NCBI GenBank assembly: GCA_902570425.1
Contig: CACFYB010000002.1
Location: forward strand, 1-64,000
Length of the DNA stretch: 64,000 bases
Direction: 5' to 3'
Source of the DNA: an uncultured Pelagibacteraceae bacterium
Lineage (GTDB): Bacteria; Pseudomonadota; Alphaproteobacteria; Pelagibacterales; Pelagibacteraceae
A model generated the notes under the pieces. That model made no database searches. It was not told the DNA's origin and saw nothing but the letters and a program-made list of their open reading frames with translations. Below are positions 41,585-49,436 of this stretch, piece after piece. The position numbers and the translations under genes were made by a program. Numbering within the stretch: position 1 is the first letter of the stretch; each line of letters begins with the position of its first letter.

Positions 41585-42112
41585 ATGAAATTAATAAATA
41601 CACTAACAGAATATGGATCTATATCAAAAATATTTCATTGGTTAAGTGCCGCAGTCTTAATTGTGCAAATCCCCCTGGGTTTCTATTTAGTTGATATGGA
41701 TTTTAGTGAAAAAAGATTAACCATCGAAAGTATTCACGTGACACTTGGTCTTAGTATATTCTACTTAACTTTATTAAGACTGATTTATAAAACTTTTAAT
41801 CCAACTCCAGCTTTACAAAACAGTATTTTTTTTGGACAAAAAGTTATAGCCAAATTAAATCATATTTTTTTATATATAACAGTTTTAATCATAACTATCT
41901 CAGGTGCACTAAAAAAATTATATAATGGTGAAGAACTTGATATGTTTTTTTTTAATCTTGAAATTAAAGATAATTTTGAGATGGCAGAAATATTCTATGA
42001 AATACACATAATTGGAAATTATACGCTAATAGCATTAATAACATTACATATTTCTGCTGTTATAATTCACAAAGTGTTGTTTAAAGAAAATTTATTAAAA
42101 AGAATTTTATAA
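41585..42112 (+). CDS. Cytochrome b561-family membrane protein
   Basis: A protein of 175 residues with four hydrophobic helices and the histidines of the cytochrome b561 (YodB/CybB) type: FHWLSAAVLIVQIPLG, SIHVTLGLSIFYLTLLRL, KLNHIFLYITVLIITISG and HISAVIIHKVLF. It would bind two b haems and carry electrons between quinones and a periplasmic partner. The best candidate partner is the divergent cytochrome c'. The ATG is directly next to the partner's start codon. It overlaps a convergent methyltransferase by 6 bases. Confidence 0.88.
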   Translation: MKLINTLTEYGSISKIFHWLSAAVLIVQIPLGFYLVDMDFSEKRLTIESIHVTLGLSIFYLTLLRLIYKTFNPTPALQNSIFFGQKVIAKLNHIFLYITVLIITISGALKKLYNGEELDMFFFNLEIKDNFEMAEIFYEIHIIGNYTLIALITLHISAVIIHKVLFKENLLKRIL

Positions 42113-42817
42113 AATAATACAAATTAATTTATCTTTAAATCTTAATTCATTGCTATATTTTAACTCAATTTCTTGAATTCCTTGAATAAGTTGCTTTTTC
42201 GATAGAGGTATTAACGTTGAAATATATCTATTTTTAATCATATCTAAATATTTCTTTTTTCTTATTTTTACATCGAAAATAAATTTTTTCTTAATTCTAT
42301 GAGGATAAATTTTTGTAATGATCTTTAATATTTTTTTATCTCTTTTTAGGGATTTATAAAGTTTATGTTTCATTAATTTAAAAGTTGGAATTTCATTTTT
42401 ACCAGTATCCAAGGTAAAAATTAAAATTTTACCTTTTGGATTTAAACTTTTTTTTAAAAATTTTAACAATTTTTTTATCTCACCAAATTTCATTAGGTGA
42501 ATTGTTTGTTTAATTAAAATTAAATCGAATTTTTGATCTTTCCTTAAAGAAAAATTTAAAACATTTATTCTTTTAAAATTAATTCTTTTATCTCTATCTT
42601 TATGATTAACAATATCTATCCCTAGCGGTTTTTCTTTAAGTTTAAGTTTTGAGCTTAAAGAACCTAAAATCTTTCCACGGCCACATCCAATATCTAAAAT
42701 TTTAAAATTTGAATTAATTTTTATATTTTTAATAAGAAAATTATTAAATGATTGAATGTAATTTTGTGAAGATAGCCAAGTTTTATTATCCCAATTTTTA
42801 ATGACAGTTGATGCCAT
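42107..42817 (-). CDS. Class I SAM-dependent methyltransferase
   Basis: A protein of 236 residues with the class I motif I FKILDIGCGRGKILGSLS near residue 40. Motif II reads FDLILIKQTIHLM, post-motif KGKILIFTLD. The C-terminal half is basic and lacks an obvious substrate-binding signature. It is cytoplasmic and probably methylates a small molecule or lipid; the target cannot be assigned. It overlaps the upstream DUF4396 gene by 20 bases and the convergent b561 gene by 6 bases, so expression is coupled with the upstream gene. Confidence 0.75.
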   Translation of the reverse strand: MASTVIKNWDNKTWLSSQNYIQSFNNFLIKNIKINSNFKILDIGCGRGKILGSLSSKLKLKEKPLGIDIVNHKDRDKRINFKRINVLNFSLRKDQKFDLILIKQTIHLMKFGEIKKLLKFLKKSLNPKGKILIFTLDTGKNEIPTFKLMKHKLYKSLKRDKKILKIITKIYPHRIKKKFIFDVKIRKKKYLDMIKNRYISTLIPLSKKQLIQGIQEIELKYSNELRFKDKLICIIL

Positions 42818-43235
42818 ATTTTTTTAATCTCCAATAATTATACGGCCACGGTGTTAAAAAACCAACAATAAGCATTAAAGGTACAACCCACCACGTTAAT
42901 ATTGCACCACCAGTAAGAAAATAATCAGTTAAATTCATAGTAATTTCCATACTTATCATTGAAATAAAACTCATACCTAAAGCTGTTTTTAAAGCTTTAT
43001 TAAATTCTAAATTTTGACGAATTAAAATTATAGTCTCTAAAATTATACTTGTGATCAATCCGTTAATAATTGCTAATATCATTATTGCTAAAACTGGGAA
43101 TGGTATATTTGATAATTGAAAAAATAAAATTGTTCCAAAATCACCAATTGAGCAACCCAATAAACACCATGAGGTATTCTTTGCACTTTGTTTCCATGTG
43201 TACTTACATGACCAGTCAAATGTAGTGGTTTCCAT
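42798..43235 (-). CDS. DUF4396 family membrane protein
   Basis: A protein of 145 residues with four hydrophobic helices. The features WKQSAKNTSWCLLGCSIGDFGTI, SMISMEITMNLTDYFL and FLTPWPYNYWRLKKYGINCH are the conserved parts of DUF4396. It has several Cys/His at the ends, which in this family suggest metal or copper handling; function is not established. Its gene is divergent from the persulfide dioxygenase-like gene (22 bases). It is coupled to the methyltransferase by a 20-base overlap. Confidence 0.75.
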   Translation of the reverse strand: METTTFDWSCKYTWKQSAKNTSWCLLGCSIGDFGTILFFQLSNIPFPVLAIMILAIINGLITSIILETIILIRQNLEFNKALKTALGMSFISMISMEITMNLTDYFLTGGAILTWWVVPLMLIVGFLTPWPYNYWRLKKYGINCH

Positions 43236-43257
43236 ACTTATATGATAATATTTGATT

Positions 43258-43938
43258 ATGATTTTTAAACAATTATTTGATCAAAAATCTAGTACTTACA
43301 CTTACTTAATTGCCTCAGCAAAAGGAAGAGAAGCGTTAATTATTGATCCGGTATTCGAAAATGTTAATCAATACGTTAAATTTTTGAAAGAATTAGATTT
43401 AAATTTAGTTAAGGTAATAGATACTCATATCCATGCAGATCATGTAACTGGTGCTTCAAAACTTAAAGATATCACTAAGTGCACAACAATAATGGGTGAA
43501 CATACGCCAGCCGATACTGTAGAGCTAAAAGTTAAAGATGATGAATATATAAATTTAGATAATTTAAAAATTAGAGCTATGTATACTCCTGGACATACAT
43601 CTGATAGCTATAGTTTTTTAATGGATAATTATCTATTTTCTGGTGACACATTGTTAATAAATGGAACTGGTAGAACTGATTTTCAAAATGGTGATGCGAA
43701 GGATGCTTACAATTCAATTTTTAATAAACTTTTAAAATTACCAGAAGAAACTCTTTTATACCCTGCCCATGATTATAAGGGAGAAAAAGTAAGTACAATT
43801 GGTAAAGAAAAAAAACAAAACCCAAGATTGCAAGTTAATAGTATTAATGAGTACGTTGAAATTATGAACAATTTAGATTTAAAAAAACCAACTGAGATTG
43901 ATAATAACGTAGCAAAAAATATTAGATTAGGTGCTTAG
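43258..43938 (+). CDS. MBL-fold hydrolase, ETHE1/persulfide dioxygenase-like
   Basis: A protein of about 226 residues; start at ATG 43258, since an upstream TTG at 43252 is unlikely. It has the metallo-beta-lactamase ligands THIHADHVTG, GHTSDSYSFLM and LFSGDTL with the ETHE1 pattern GTGRTDFQNGDAKDAY and YPAHDYKGE. ETHE1-type enzymes oxidise glutathione persulfide to sulfite with one Fe. The catalytic His/Asp set (HxHxDH, H, D, H) is complete. It is next to DUF4396 and a convergent thioredoxin-like exported protein, so a sulfur-handling set is plausible. Confidence 0.88.
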   Translation: MIFKQLFDQKSSTYTYLIASAKGREALIIDPVFENVNQYVKFLKELDLNLVKVIDTHIHADHVTGASKLKDITKCTTIMGEHTPADTVELKVKDDEYINLDNLKIRAMYTPGHTSDSYSFLMDNYLFSGDTLLINGTGRTDFQNGDAKDAYNSIFNKLLKLPEETLLYPAHDYKGEKVSTIGKEKKQNPRLQVNSINEYVEIMNNLDLKKPTEIDNNVAKNIRLGA

Positions 43939-43940
43939 TT

Positions 43941-44330
43941 TTAAATTGATGTTTTTATAGCTTCGTAAATCAAGTCCTCAGTAGTTTCACCAATACTTCT
44001 ATAAACCTCTTTACTGCCTTTGAAAATTAATAATGATGTTTGATATTGAATATCAAATAAATTTGCGATTTCTCTATTTGTTACATCGAATGAAAAATAC
44101 TCGATATTGGTAAATTCAATATCTGATAACTTGCCATCCTTTTTTGCCTTATTCAAAATTTTCATTTGATTTGCACATGAAGAACAATATTTGATCCAAG
44201 AACTTACTATTACAATCTTGCCATCAGCTTGGGCTTTATCAAACAACTCTTTTTTAAAAGTTGTTTCTTTTTCCATAGAATTTACACCAAATGCAAAAAT
44301 ACAAAAAATAAAGATAAATATTTTTTTCAC
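43941..44330 (-). CDS. Exported thioredoxin-like protein
   Basis: A protein of 129 residues with a signal peptide (MKKIFIFIFCIFAFGVNS). The thioredoxin fold has the active motif CSSC (KYCSSCANQM) and the later cis-Pro region reads IQYQTSLLIFKG without an obvious Pro. It would work as a periplasmic thiol/disulfide exchange protein, perhaps in cytochrome c or persulfide handling. It is convergent with the dioxygenase-like gene and 6 bases from AzlD. The lost cis-proline is unusual and may alter redox potential. Confidence 0.78.
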   Translation of the reverse strand: MKKIFIFIFCIFAFGVNSMEKETTFKKELFDKAQADGKIVIVSSWIKYCSSCANQMKILNKAKKDGKLSDIEFTNIEYFSFDVTNREIANLFDIQYQTSLLIFKGSKEVYRSIGETTEDLIYEAIKTSI

Positions 44331-44336
44331 ACTTAT

Positions 44337-44651
44337 TTATACAACAAATATCAAAAACCAATAAGATGCTAATCCTGAAAATATTGTCGCAATTATACTT
44401 CTTGAAAAAATTCCAATTAATGTTGCAATTAATGCAGCAATAATTTTTGGATTATCTTCTAATAATAATGACCCAGAATTATCTATAAAAATTGCTGGGA
44501 ATATAATTGCTGGAAATATTGCTGATGGTACATAAGATAAAACTTGTCTAATTCTATCATTAAACATTTCCTTCTTAATCAATGCAATCATTGAAAATCT
44601 TGTAAGATAGGTAATCAACCCACAATATATAATCAAAGCCCAATTACTCAT
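44337..44651 (-). CDS. azlD: AzlD-family branched-chain amino acid transport protein
   Basis: An inner-membrane protein of 104 residues with about three helices (ALIIYCGLITYLTRFSMIAL, VPSAIFPAIIFPAIF, IAALIATLIGIFSRSIIATI). Size and the start WALIIYCGLITYLTRFS match AzlD, the small partner of AzlC exporters. The two together export branched-chain amino acids or analogues. Its start overlaps the azlC stop by 8 bases, so the two are coupled. Substrate uncertain. Confidence 0.85.
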   Translation of the reverse strand: MSNWALIIYCGLITYLTRFSMIALIKKEMFNDRIRQVLSYVPSAIFPAIIFPAIFIDNSGSLLLEDNPKIIAALIATLIGIFSRSIIATIFSGLASYWFLIFVV

Positions 44652-45339
44652 TTGTTTTAACCATTTTGGTTAATATCATAGCTGTTAATAATCCTGTTAA
44701 GCCAGCAACTATTGCATAGGCTTTGAAAGGAATATAATTATAACCAAGTGTAGCGACCAATCCTGAAACAATTATTACAATAACATTTATAAATTTTCTA
44801 AAATCATTTACTAAAAGCGCCAAAAAAGTTAAGGGAACAGCAAAACTTAAACCAAGTTTTTCTGGTATTGCCGCACCTAATATGATTCCTAAAAAAGTAG
44901 TTGATTGCCAAATCATCCAACATGTAGCACCAGCGCCAACTAAATGAAAATATTTATTTTGATCTTTGTTTTTTTTTAAAAATTCATTTGATATAGCGTA
45001 TGCCTGATCTATTAAAAAATATGAAATAATAATTTTCCAAATTAATCTTAAATCTGACAAGTGCTCAGATACAACAGCTCCATAAAGTAGATGACGTGAA
45101 TTAACAGCACCAACTGAACTTATAATTACCAGAGAAGAAGCTCCTCCTGAAAATAATTGTAAAAGAACTATCTGAGAAGCCCCACCGAAAACTATTAACG
45201 ACATTCCCATTGTTTCTAATGGACTAAACCCAACATCGATTGCAAGAACTCCAAAAATAAGACCAAAGGGAACTACTGGGATCATTAATGGACTAACATC
45301 AAGTATCCCTTTTAAAAAAACTTTTAGATTACTTTTCAT
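44644..45339 (-). CDS. azlC: AzlC-family branched-chain amino acid permease
   Basis: An inner-membrane protein of 231 residues with about six helices. It starts with GILDVSPLMIPVVPFGLIFGVLAIDVG and the conserved SLIVFGGASQIVLLQL, which mark AzlC. It forms the main channel for export of branched-chain amino acids. It lies between azlD downstream and the iron-transport ATPase gene upstream (17 bases), but no functional link to iron uptake is known. Motifs are complete. Confidence 0.88.
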   Translation of the reverse strand: MKSNLKVFLKGILDVSPLMIPVVPFGLIFGVLAIDVGFSPLETMGMSLIVFGGASQIVLLQLFSGGASSLVIISSVGAVNSRHLLYGAVVSEHLSDLRLIWKIIISYFLIDQAYAISNEFLKKNKDQNKYFHLVGAGATCWMIWQSTTFLGIILGAAIPEKLGLSFAVPLTFLALLVNDFRKFINVIVIIVSGLVATLGYNYIPFKAYAIVAGLTGLLTAMILTKMVKTNE

Positions 45340-45356
45340 TTTCTAAAATGTTTTTA

Positions 45357-46418
45357 TTAGAAGCAAACTATATGATCAATATGAATAGGTCTTTTGATAC
45401 CAAATTTTTCATCAACCTCATGTTGATGAATATGATGTGAATGTACAAATACTGGTATTTTGGTATTACTTGGTGTTTTAAGGGTATAAATAAAGTTAGT
45501 CCCCCTAAATTTCCTATCTACCACCTCTAGTTTTAAATTACTTTTATCATCATGTTCAAGATCCTCTGGTTGAAGTAGTAATTGTACGTTTGCACCTTTT
45601 GGATATTCTTTTATAAAATTACCCTCAATAGTTCCTAAATCCCAATTTTCTAATGTGTTTTTACCTGTAACTTTTGCCGGAATTAAAATTCCCCTGTTTA
45701 AAAAGTTAACGACTTCAATTGAATTAGGGAAATGATAAACTTTATATGGATCATCAAACTGTTTAAGTTGTTGATTTAAAATTATTCCACATTTAGTTCC
45801 TAAATAAAATGCCTCATATGAGTCATGCGTGACTATAATTGTTGTAATTTTTAATTGATTTAAAATTTTTTTAAGTCTTACTTGAATTTCTTCTTTAAAA
45901 CTTTGATCAACATTTGATAGAGGCTCGTCTAATAATAAAAGATCTGGCTGCGTTATAAGAGATCTTGCAAGTGATGCCCGTTGAGCTTCACCAGCACTTA
46001 TTTCATGTGGGTATTTACTTAATATGTGAAAAATATCTAATAAATCAACTATTTCTTTTAAAGTTATCTTTTTTCCATTTTTTTCTTTATTTCTTTCAGC
46101 TCCTAATAATATATTTTTTTCAACTGTATAATGAGGAAATAAACTGTTGTCTTGAAAAGCAAGTGATACATTTCTGTATTCAGGTTCTACGTTTATTTTT
46201 TCAGTTGATATTAATTTACCATTAAGTTTGATTGATCCTTTGTTGATTTTTTCCAATCCAGCAATAGTTCTTAATATTGTGGTTTTTCCGATTCCAGAGG
46301 GTCCTAAAAGACATATAACATCTCCTTCATTTTCTATTGAAAAAGAAACATCTTTAACCTTAATTTTACCACCAACATTAAAATCAACATCTTTAATTTC
46401 TAAAAAATTCTTACTCAT
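45357..46418 (-). CDS. fbpC: Iron(III) ABC transporter ATP-binding protein
   Basis: An ATPase of 353 residues. Walker A GPSGIGKTT, Q-loop DNSLFPHYTV, signature ISAGEAQRASLAR (LSGGQ replaced by ISAGE), Walker B LLLLDEPLSNVD and TIIVTHD are present. The C-terminal extension (about 240-353) is a TOBE-like regulatory domain, as in FbpC/PotA-type ATPases. The shift in the signature (Gly to Ala) is seen in this subfamily. It overlaps the permease gene by 8 bases and follows the binding protein operon. Confidence 0.9.
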   Translation of the reverse strand: MSKNFLEIKDVDFNVGGKIKVKDVSFSIENEGDVICLLGPSGIGKTTILRTIAGLEKINKGSIKLNGKLISTEKINVEPEYRNVSLAFQDNSLFPHYTVEKNILLGAERNKEKNGKKITLKEIVDLLDIFHILSKYPHEISAGEAQRASLARSLITQPDLLLLDEPLSNVDQSFKEEIQVRLKKILNQLKITTIIVTHDSYEAFYLGTKCGIILNQQLKQFDDPYKVYHFPNSIEVVNFLNRGILIPAKVTGKNTLENWDLGTIEGNFIKEYPKGANVQLLLQPEDLEHDDKSNLKLEVVDRKFRGTNFIYTLKTPSNTKIPVFVHSHHIHQHEVDEKFGIKRPIHIDHIVCF

Positions 46419-48030
46419 TTTGATCCTTTAAAATATATTTAGATGTAACAATTATAAAAGAAGTTGCAATCAAAATTAAAAACAATGATGGAACCGCTGC
46501 TGCTTCTAATAAATCCTCTGACGCAGAAATGTAAGCTGTAGTAGCAAAAGTTTCAAAATTAAAAGGTCTTAAGATCAAAGTTATAGGAAGCTCTCTTATA
46601 ATTTCTAATGAAATCAATATAAAAACAAATAATAATGAATTTCTCAAAAAAGGAATATGAATATTCATAAATGTTTTTCTTTTTGAATATCCAAGTAAAT
46701 ATGAACTTTCATCAACTGATATATTGATTTTTTCATATCCTGATTTGATTCCATTAAAAGCTAAAGAGTAAAATCTAATAAAATAAACAATAACCAATCC
46801 TAATATTGAACCTATAAAAACTTTTTTTATTGATAAAAAACCATAGGTTTTTATCACACTCTCATCAATCCAGGCAATAAAAGTAATAAAGGCGACTGCC
46901 AAAATTACACCTGGAATTGCATAGCCTGAAATTGATAAAGTTGATAAAAAATTTAAGGATTTATCTTTATTAACTCTATTTCCATAATTCGAAATAAGAG
47001 CAAATATTATTAAAACCAAACTAGATAAAACGACCAAATAAAGAGTATTAATTAGAAGATTAATTATTTGTAAATCAAACAGGTTTTCTGGAAATTTTAT
47101 TGTCCAATACATCATTTGACTTAGTGGAAATAAAAAGCTTAAGAAAAAGACTAAAAAGCAAAACGTGAAAGCCATTAAAGATTTTGTACCACAAAGTTTA
47201 ATTTTTTGTTTTTGTTTAAATCCACCTCTAGAATTCATGTGATATCTAGCCTTTTTTCTAGAAAGGTTTTCTAAAATAAAAAGAACGAATATGAATAAAA
47301 GCAAATAAAAGGATAATTGGTTAGCAAAAGCTAAATCATCAAACGCTATCCAAGAATTGTAAATTCCTGTTGTTAAGGTGTTTATTGAGAAGAAATCAAC
47401 TGCACCAAACTCTGCAAGTGTTTCCATGGCAACTAAAGACAAACCTGCAACTATTGCAGGTCGTGCAGCAGGTAAAATAATAGAATATAAAGTTTTAAAT
47501 TTCGAAAAACCTAAATTTTTTCCTAAATCAATTAAATTTTGTGGTTGATATAAAAAAGATGATCTAGCTAGAATATATACATACGCATACAAAGAAAAAG
47601 AAATAGAAAGAATTACTCCAAATAATCCATCAAATTTTGGAATGTTTTGATTGTAATTAGCTTCACCAAATAAATTTTTTAAAATGGTGTAAGCAGTTCC
47701 ATAATTTTCAAAAAAAGCAGTTAATGAATAAGCATAAATATAAGGAGGAACTGCAAAAGAAAGTATCAATGCCCATTTAAAAAAATTACTAAATGGAAAT
47801 TCAAAAAAAGATACCAAGTATGCAGATCCAGTGCCTATTAAAAAAGTTAATACTAATACACTTAATAATAAAATAGATGAATTTAATAAATATTCTAATA
47901 AAAAAGTATCTTTTAAAACTTGATAATAATTTGAAGTATTTTCGAAAAAACTTGAAAAGATTGTTAAAATTGGAATTATAACTAAAAAAGAAATTAAAAA
48001 AGAAGATATATACCAAAAATTTATTCTCAT
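46411..48030 (-). CDS. fbpB: Iron(III) ABC transporter permease
   Basis: A protein of 539 residues with about 12 hydrophobic helices in two halves, each with an EAA loop (LGKNLGFSKFKTLYSIILP and LLGYSKRKTFMNIHIP), as in the fused FbpB/SfuB permeases. It forms the channel for periplasmic iron bound by FbpA. A 95-base gap with an 11-bp inverted repeat separates it from the Cys-rich small gene upstream. The EAA loops and length are normal. Iron specificity comes from the neighbouring binding protein and the Fur-like box. Confidence 0.92.
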   Translation of the reverse strand: MRINFWYISSFLISFLVIIPILTIFSSFFENTSNYYQVLKDTFLLEYLLNSSILLLSVLVLTFLIGTGSAYLVSFFEFPFSNFFKWALILSFAVPPYIYAYSLTAFFENYGTAYTILKNLFGEANYNQNIPKFDGLFGVILSISFSLYAYVYILARSSFLYQPQNLIDLGKNLGFSKFKTLYSIILPAARPAIVAGLSLVAMETLAEFGAVDFFSINTLTTGIYNSWIAFDDLAFANQLSFYLLLFIFVLFILENLSRKKARYHMNSRGGFKQKQKIKLCGTKSLMAFTFCFLVFFLSFLFPLSQMMYWTIKFPENLFDLQIINLLINTLYLVVLSSLVLIIFALISNYGNRVNKDKSLNFLSTLSISGYAIPGVILAVAFITFIAWIDESVIKTYGFLSIKKVFIGSILGLVIVYFIRFYSLAFNGIKSGYEKINISVDESSYLLGYSKRKTFMNIHIPFLRNSLLFVFILISLEIIRELPITLILRPFNFETFATTAYISASEDLLEAAAVPSLFLILIATSFIIVTSKYILKDQNE

Positions 48031-48067
48031 AATTTATAATCCGCCTTATAAAAATGAAAAAGTATTT

Positions 48068-48116
48068 GTGTCTACGCTAGGAGGAAGGAGACATCTTGCC
48101 TAATAAGCGTAGACAC
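48068..48116. repeat. Perfect 11-bp inverted repeat between fbpA unit and fbpB
   Basis: GTGTCTACGCT (48068-48078) and AGCGTAGACAC (48106-48116) are exact complements with a 27-base loop containing AGGAGG and CCT. The minus-strand transcript would form a strong hairpin between the binding-protein gene and the permease gene; no T run follows. A processing or stabilising hairpin is the simplest role, as at tauA-tauB where termination is used. Confidence 0.8.
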
Positions 48117-48125
48117 CCAGAAAAA

Positions 48126-48296
48126 TTAAAAATTAAATACTTTTAGGATATGCGAAACCTCCTTAGTTTTAATTTTTGAAAGTTTTCTGTCATTTATTCT
48201 TTTATTGATTTTTTCACACTCTAAAAGACATGGGGAACATGGTTTAGAAGATTTATTTAAATCAACATTAGACATAAATTTCTTTTTTACTTTCAT
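48126..48296 (-). CDS. Small Cys-rich protein coupled to the iron-binding-protein gene
   Basis: A frame of 56 residues (MKVKKKFMSNVDLNK...) whose ATG overlaps the last base of the fbpA stop (TAATG), giving translational coupling. It has KPCSPCLLECEKIN, a C-x2-C-x3-C motif at residues 20, 23 and 27, in a Lys-rich protein with no signal peptide. Three near cysteines suggest Fe-S or Zn binding. I know of no family for it, but its place between fbpA and fbpB is suggestive. Too short for a confident call without conservation data. Confidence 0.5.
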   Translation of the reverse strand: MKVKKKFMSNVDLNKSSKPCSPCLLECEKINKRINDRKLSKIKTKEVSHILKVFNF

Positions 48297-49324
48297 TATT
48301 TCCAACCAGCGGCTGTCATTACTTCAACAGCAGCAGCTTGATTTTTTCCATAAGAAGCTAACTTAGTTTTCATATCTTGTTTAAAATCTAAACCTAAGTT
48401 GTTTACAACTAATGGACTTGGCGAAACACCATCAATCATTGGAAACTCAAAAGTATTGTTTGTAAAATGCTCTTGAGACTCTGGAGTTAATAAAAACTCC
48501 ACAAGTTTAACAGCGTTAGCTTTGTTAGGAGCACCTTTTACCAAAGCTGCACAACTAACATTCATGTGTGTTCCTCTATCGTTTTGATTAGGAAAGAAAG
48601 CTTTTACTTTTTTAGCAGCTTCTTGCTGTTCTGCACCTTTTTTACCAGATAACATAAGAGCTAAGTAATAAGTGTTAGCCACAGCTATATCAGCTTCTCC
48701 AGCTGCTACTGCCATGATTTGAGCCCTGTCATTACCTGTTGGTGTTCTTGCCATATTGGCAACAACTCCTTCTGCCCATGCAGCTGTCGCTGCCTTTCCA
48801 TTATTTTTAATTAATGATGCCACGAGAGACTTATTATATATGTTGCTAGATTTTCTAATTACCAATCTACCTTTCCATTTAGGATCAGCTAGACCTTCAT
48901 AAGTCATTCCAGATAATTCAGCTCCTGTAACTCTTTCAGGTGAATAATAAATTATTCTTGCTCTTTTTGCGATTCCAACCCACTTGCTCGTTCTAAAGCT
49001 TTTTGGGACTGCTGATTTTATAGCTGCTGATGTTAAACCACCTTGAAGCGTACCTTTTGCATCCATAGCGCCACATCTTCCAGCGTCTGCAGTGATGTAA
49101 AGATCAGCGGAAGAGTCTGCGCCCTCACTAATTATTCTTTTCTCTAAAGCACCTGATTTTCCGTTTATTAAATTAACTTTGATACCAGTCTTATTTGTAA
49201 ACTTAGAATAAAGCTCTCCATCGGCTTTATAATGTCTTGCATTAAAAACATTCACTTCATTTGCAACAACAAAAGATGATACAAACAAAGATGTGATTAA
49301 TGTCAAAATTGATATTTTTTTCAT
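48296..49324 (-). CDS. fbpA: Iron(III) ABC transporter substrate-binding protein
   Basis: A periplasmic protein of 342 residues with a signal peptide (MKKISILTLITSLFVSSFVVA|NEVNVF). The class D/FutA-type body has VFNARHYKADGELYSKFTNKTGIKV, YITADAGRCG and the metal-binding double tyrosine in VANTYYLALMLSG; the His in NARHY is a further ligand. It binds ferric iron. A Fur-like palindrome lies 35-70 bases upstream and an RBS GGGAG precedes the ATG. It heads the operon with the small Cys-rich gene, fbpB and fbpC. Confidence 0.93.
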   Translation of the reverse strand: MKKISILTLITSLFVSSFVVANEVNVFNARHYKADGELYSKFTNKTGIKVNLINGKSGALEKRIISEGADSSADLYITADAGRCGAMDAKGTLQGGLTSAAIKSAVPKSFRTSKWVGIAKRARIIYYSPERVTGAELSGMTYEGLADPKWKGRLVIRKSSNIYNKSLVASLIKNNGKAATAAWAEGVVANMARTPTGNDRAQIMAVAAGEADIAVANTYYLALMLSGKKGAEQQEAAKKVKAFFPNQNDRGTHMNVSCAALVKGAPNKANAVKLVEFLLTPESQEHFTNNTFEFPMIDGVSPSPLVVNNLGLDFKQDMKTKLASYGKNQAAAVEVMTAAGWK

Positions 49325-49343
49325 TTATTTCTCCCTTTTCTTC

Positions 49344-49415
49344 CGCATCGTTTATTGATAATGATAATTATTCGCAATGCGAATGATTATCAATTGCAAG
49401 TATGTCGCATCGTTT
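49344..49415 (-). promoter_or_regulatory. Fur-like iron-responsive operator region upstream of fbpA
   Basis: GATAATTATTCGC (49363-49375) and GCGAATGATTATC (49379-49391) form a near-perfect 13-bp dyad with a 3-base spacer and one mismatch. Positions 49357-49375 match the E. coli Fur 19-mer at 16 of 19 bases. The block is bracketed by two identical 10-mers CGCATCGTTT (49344-49353 and 49406-49415). Iron-dependent repression of the fbp operon is the likely use. Confidence 0.75.
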
Positions 49416-49436
49416 GAGTGTTCTTTAATATATGAA

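Noticed and set aside
45965-46431. Plus-strand frames within the iron transporter ATPase gene
   Set aside because: They are shadows of Walker-containing fbpC.
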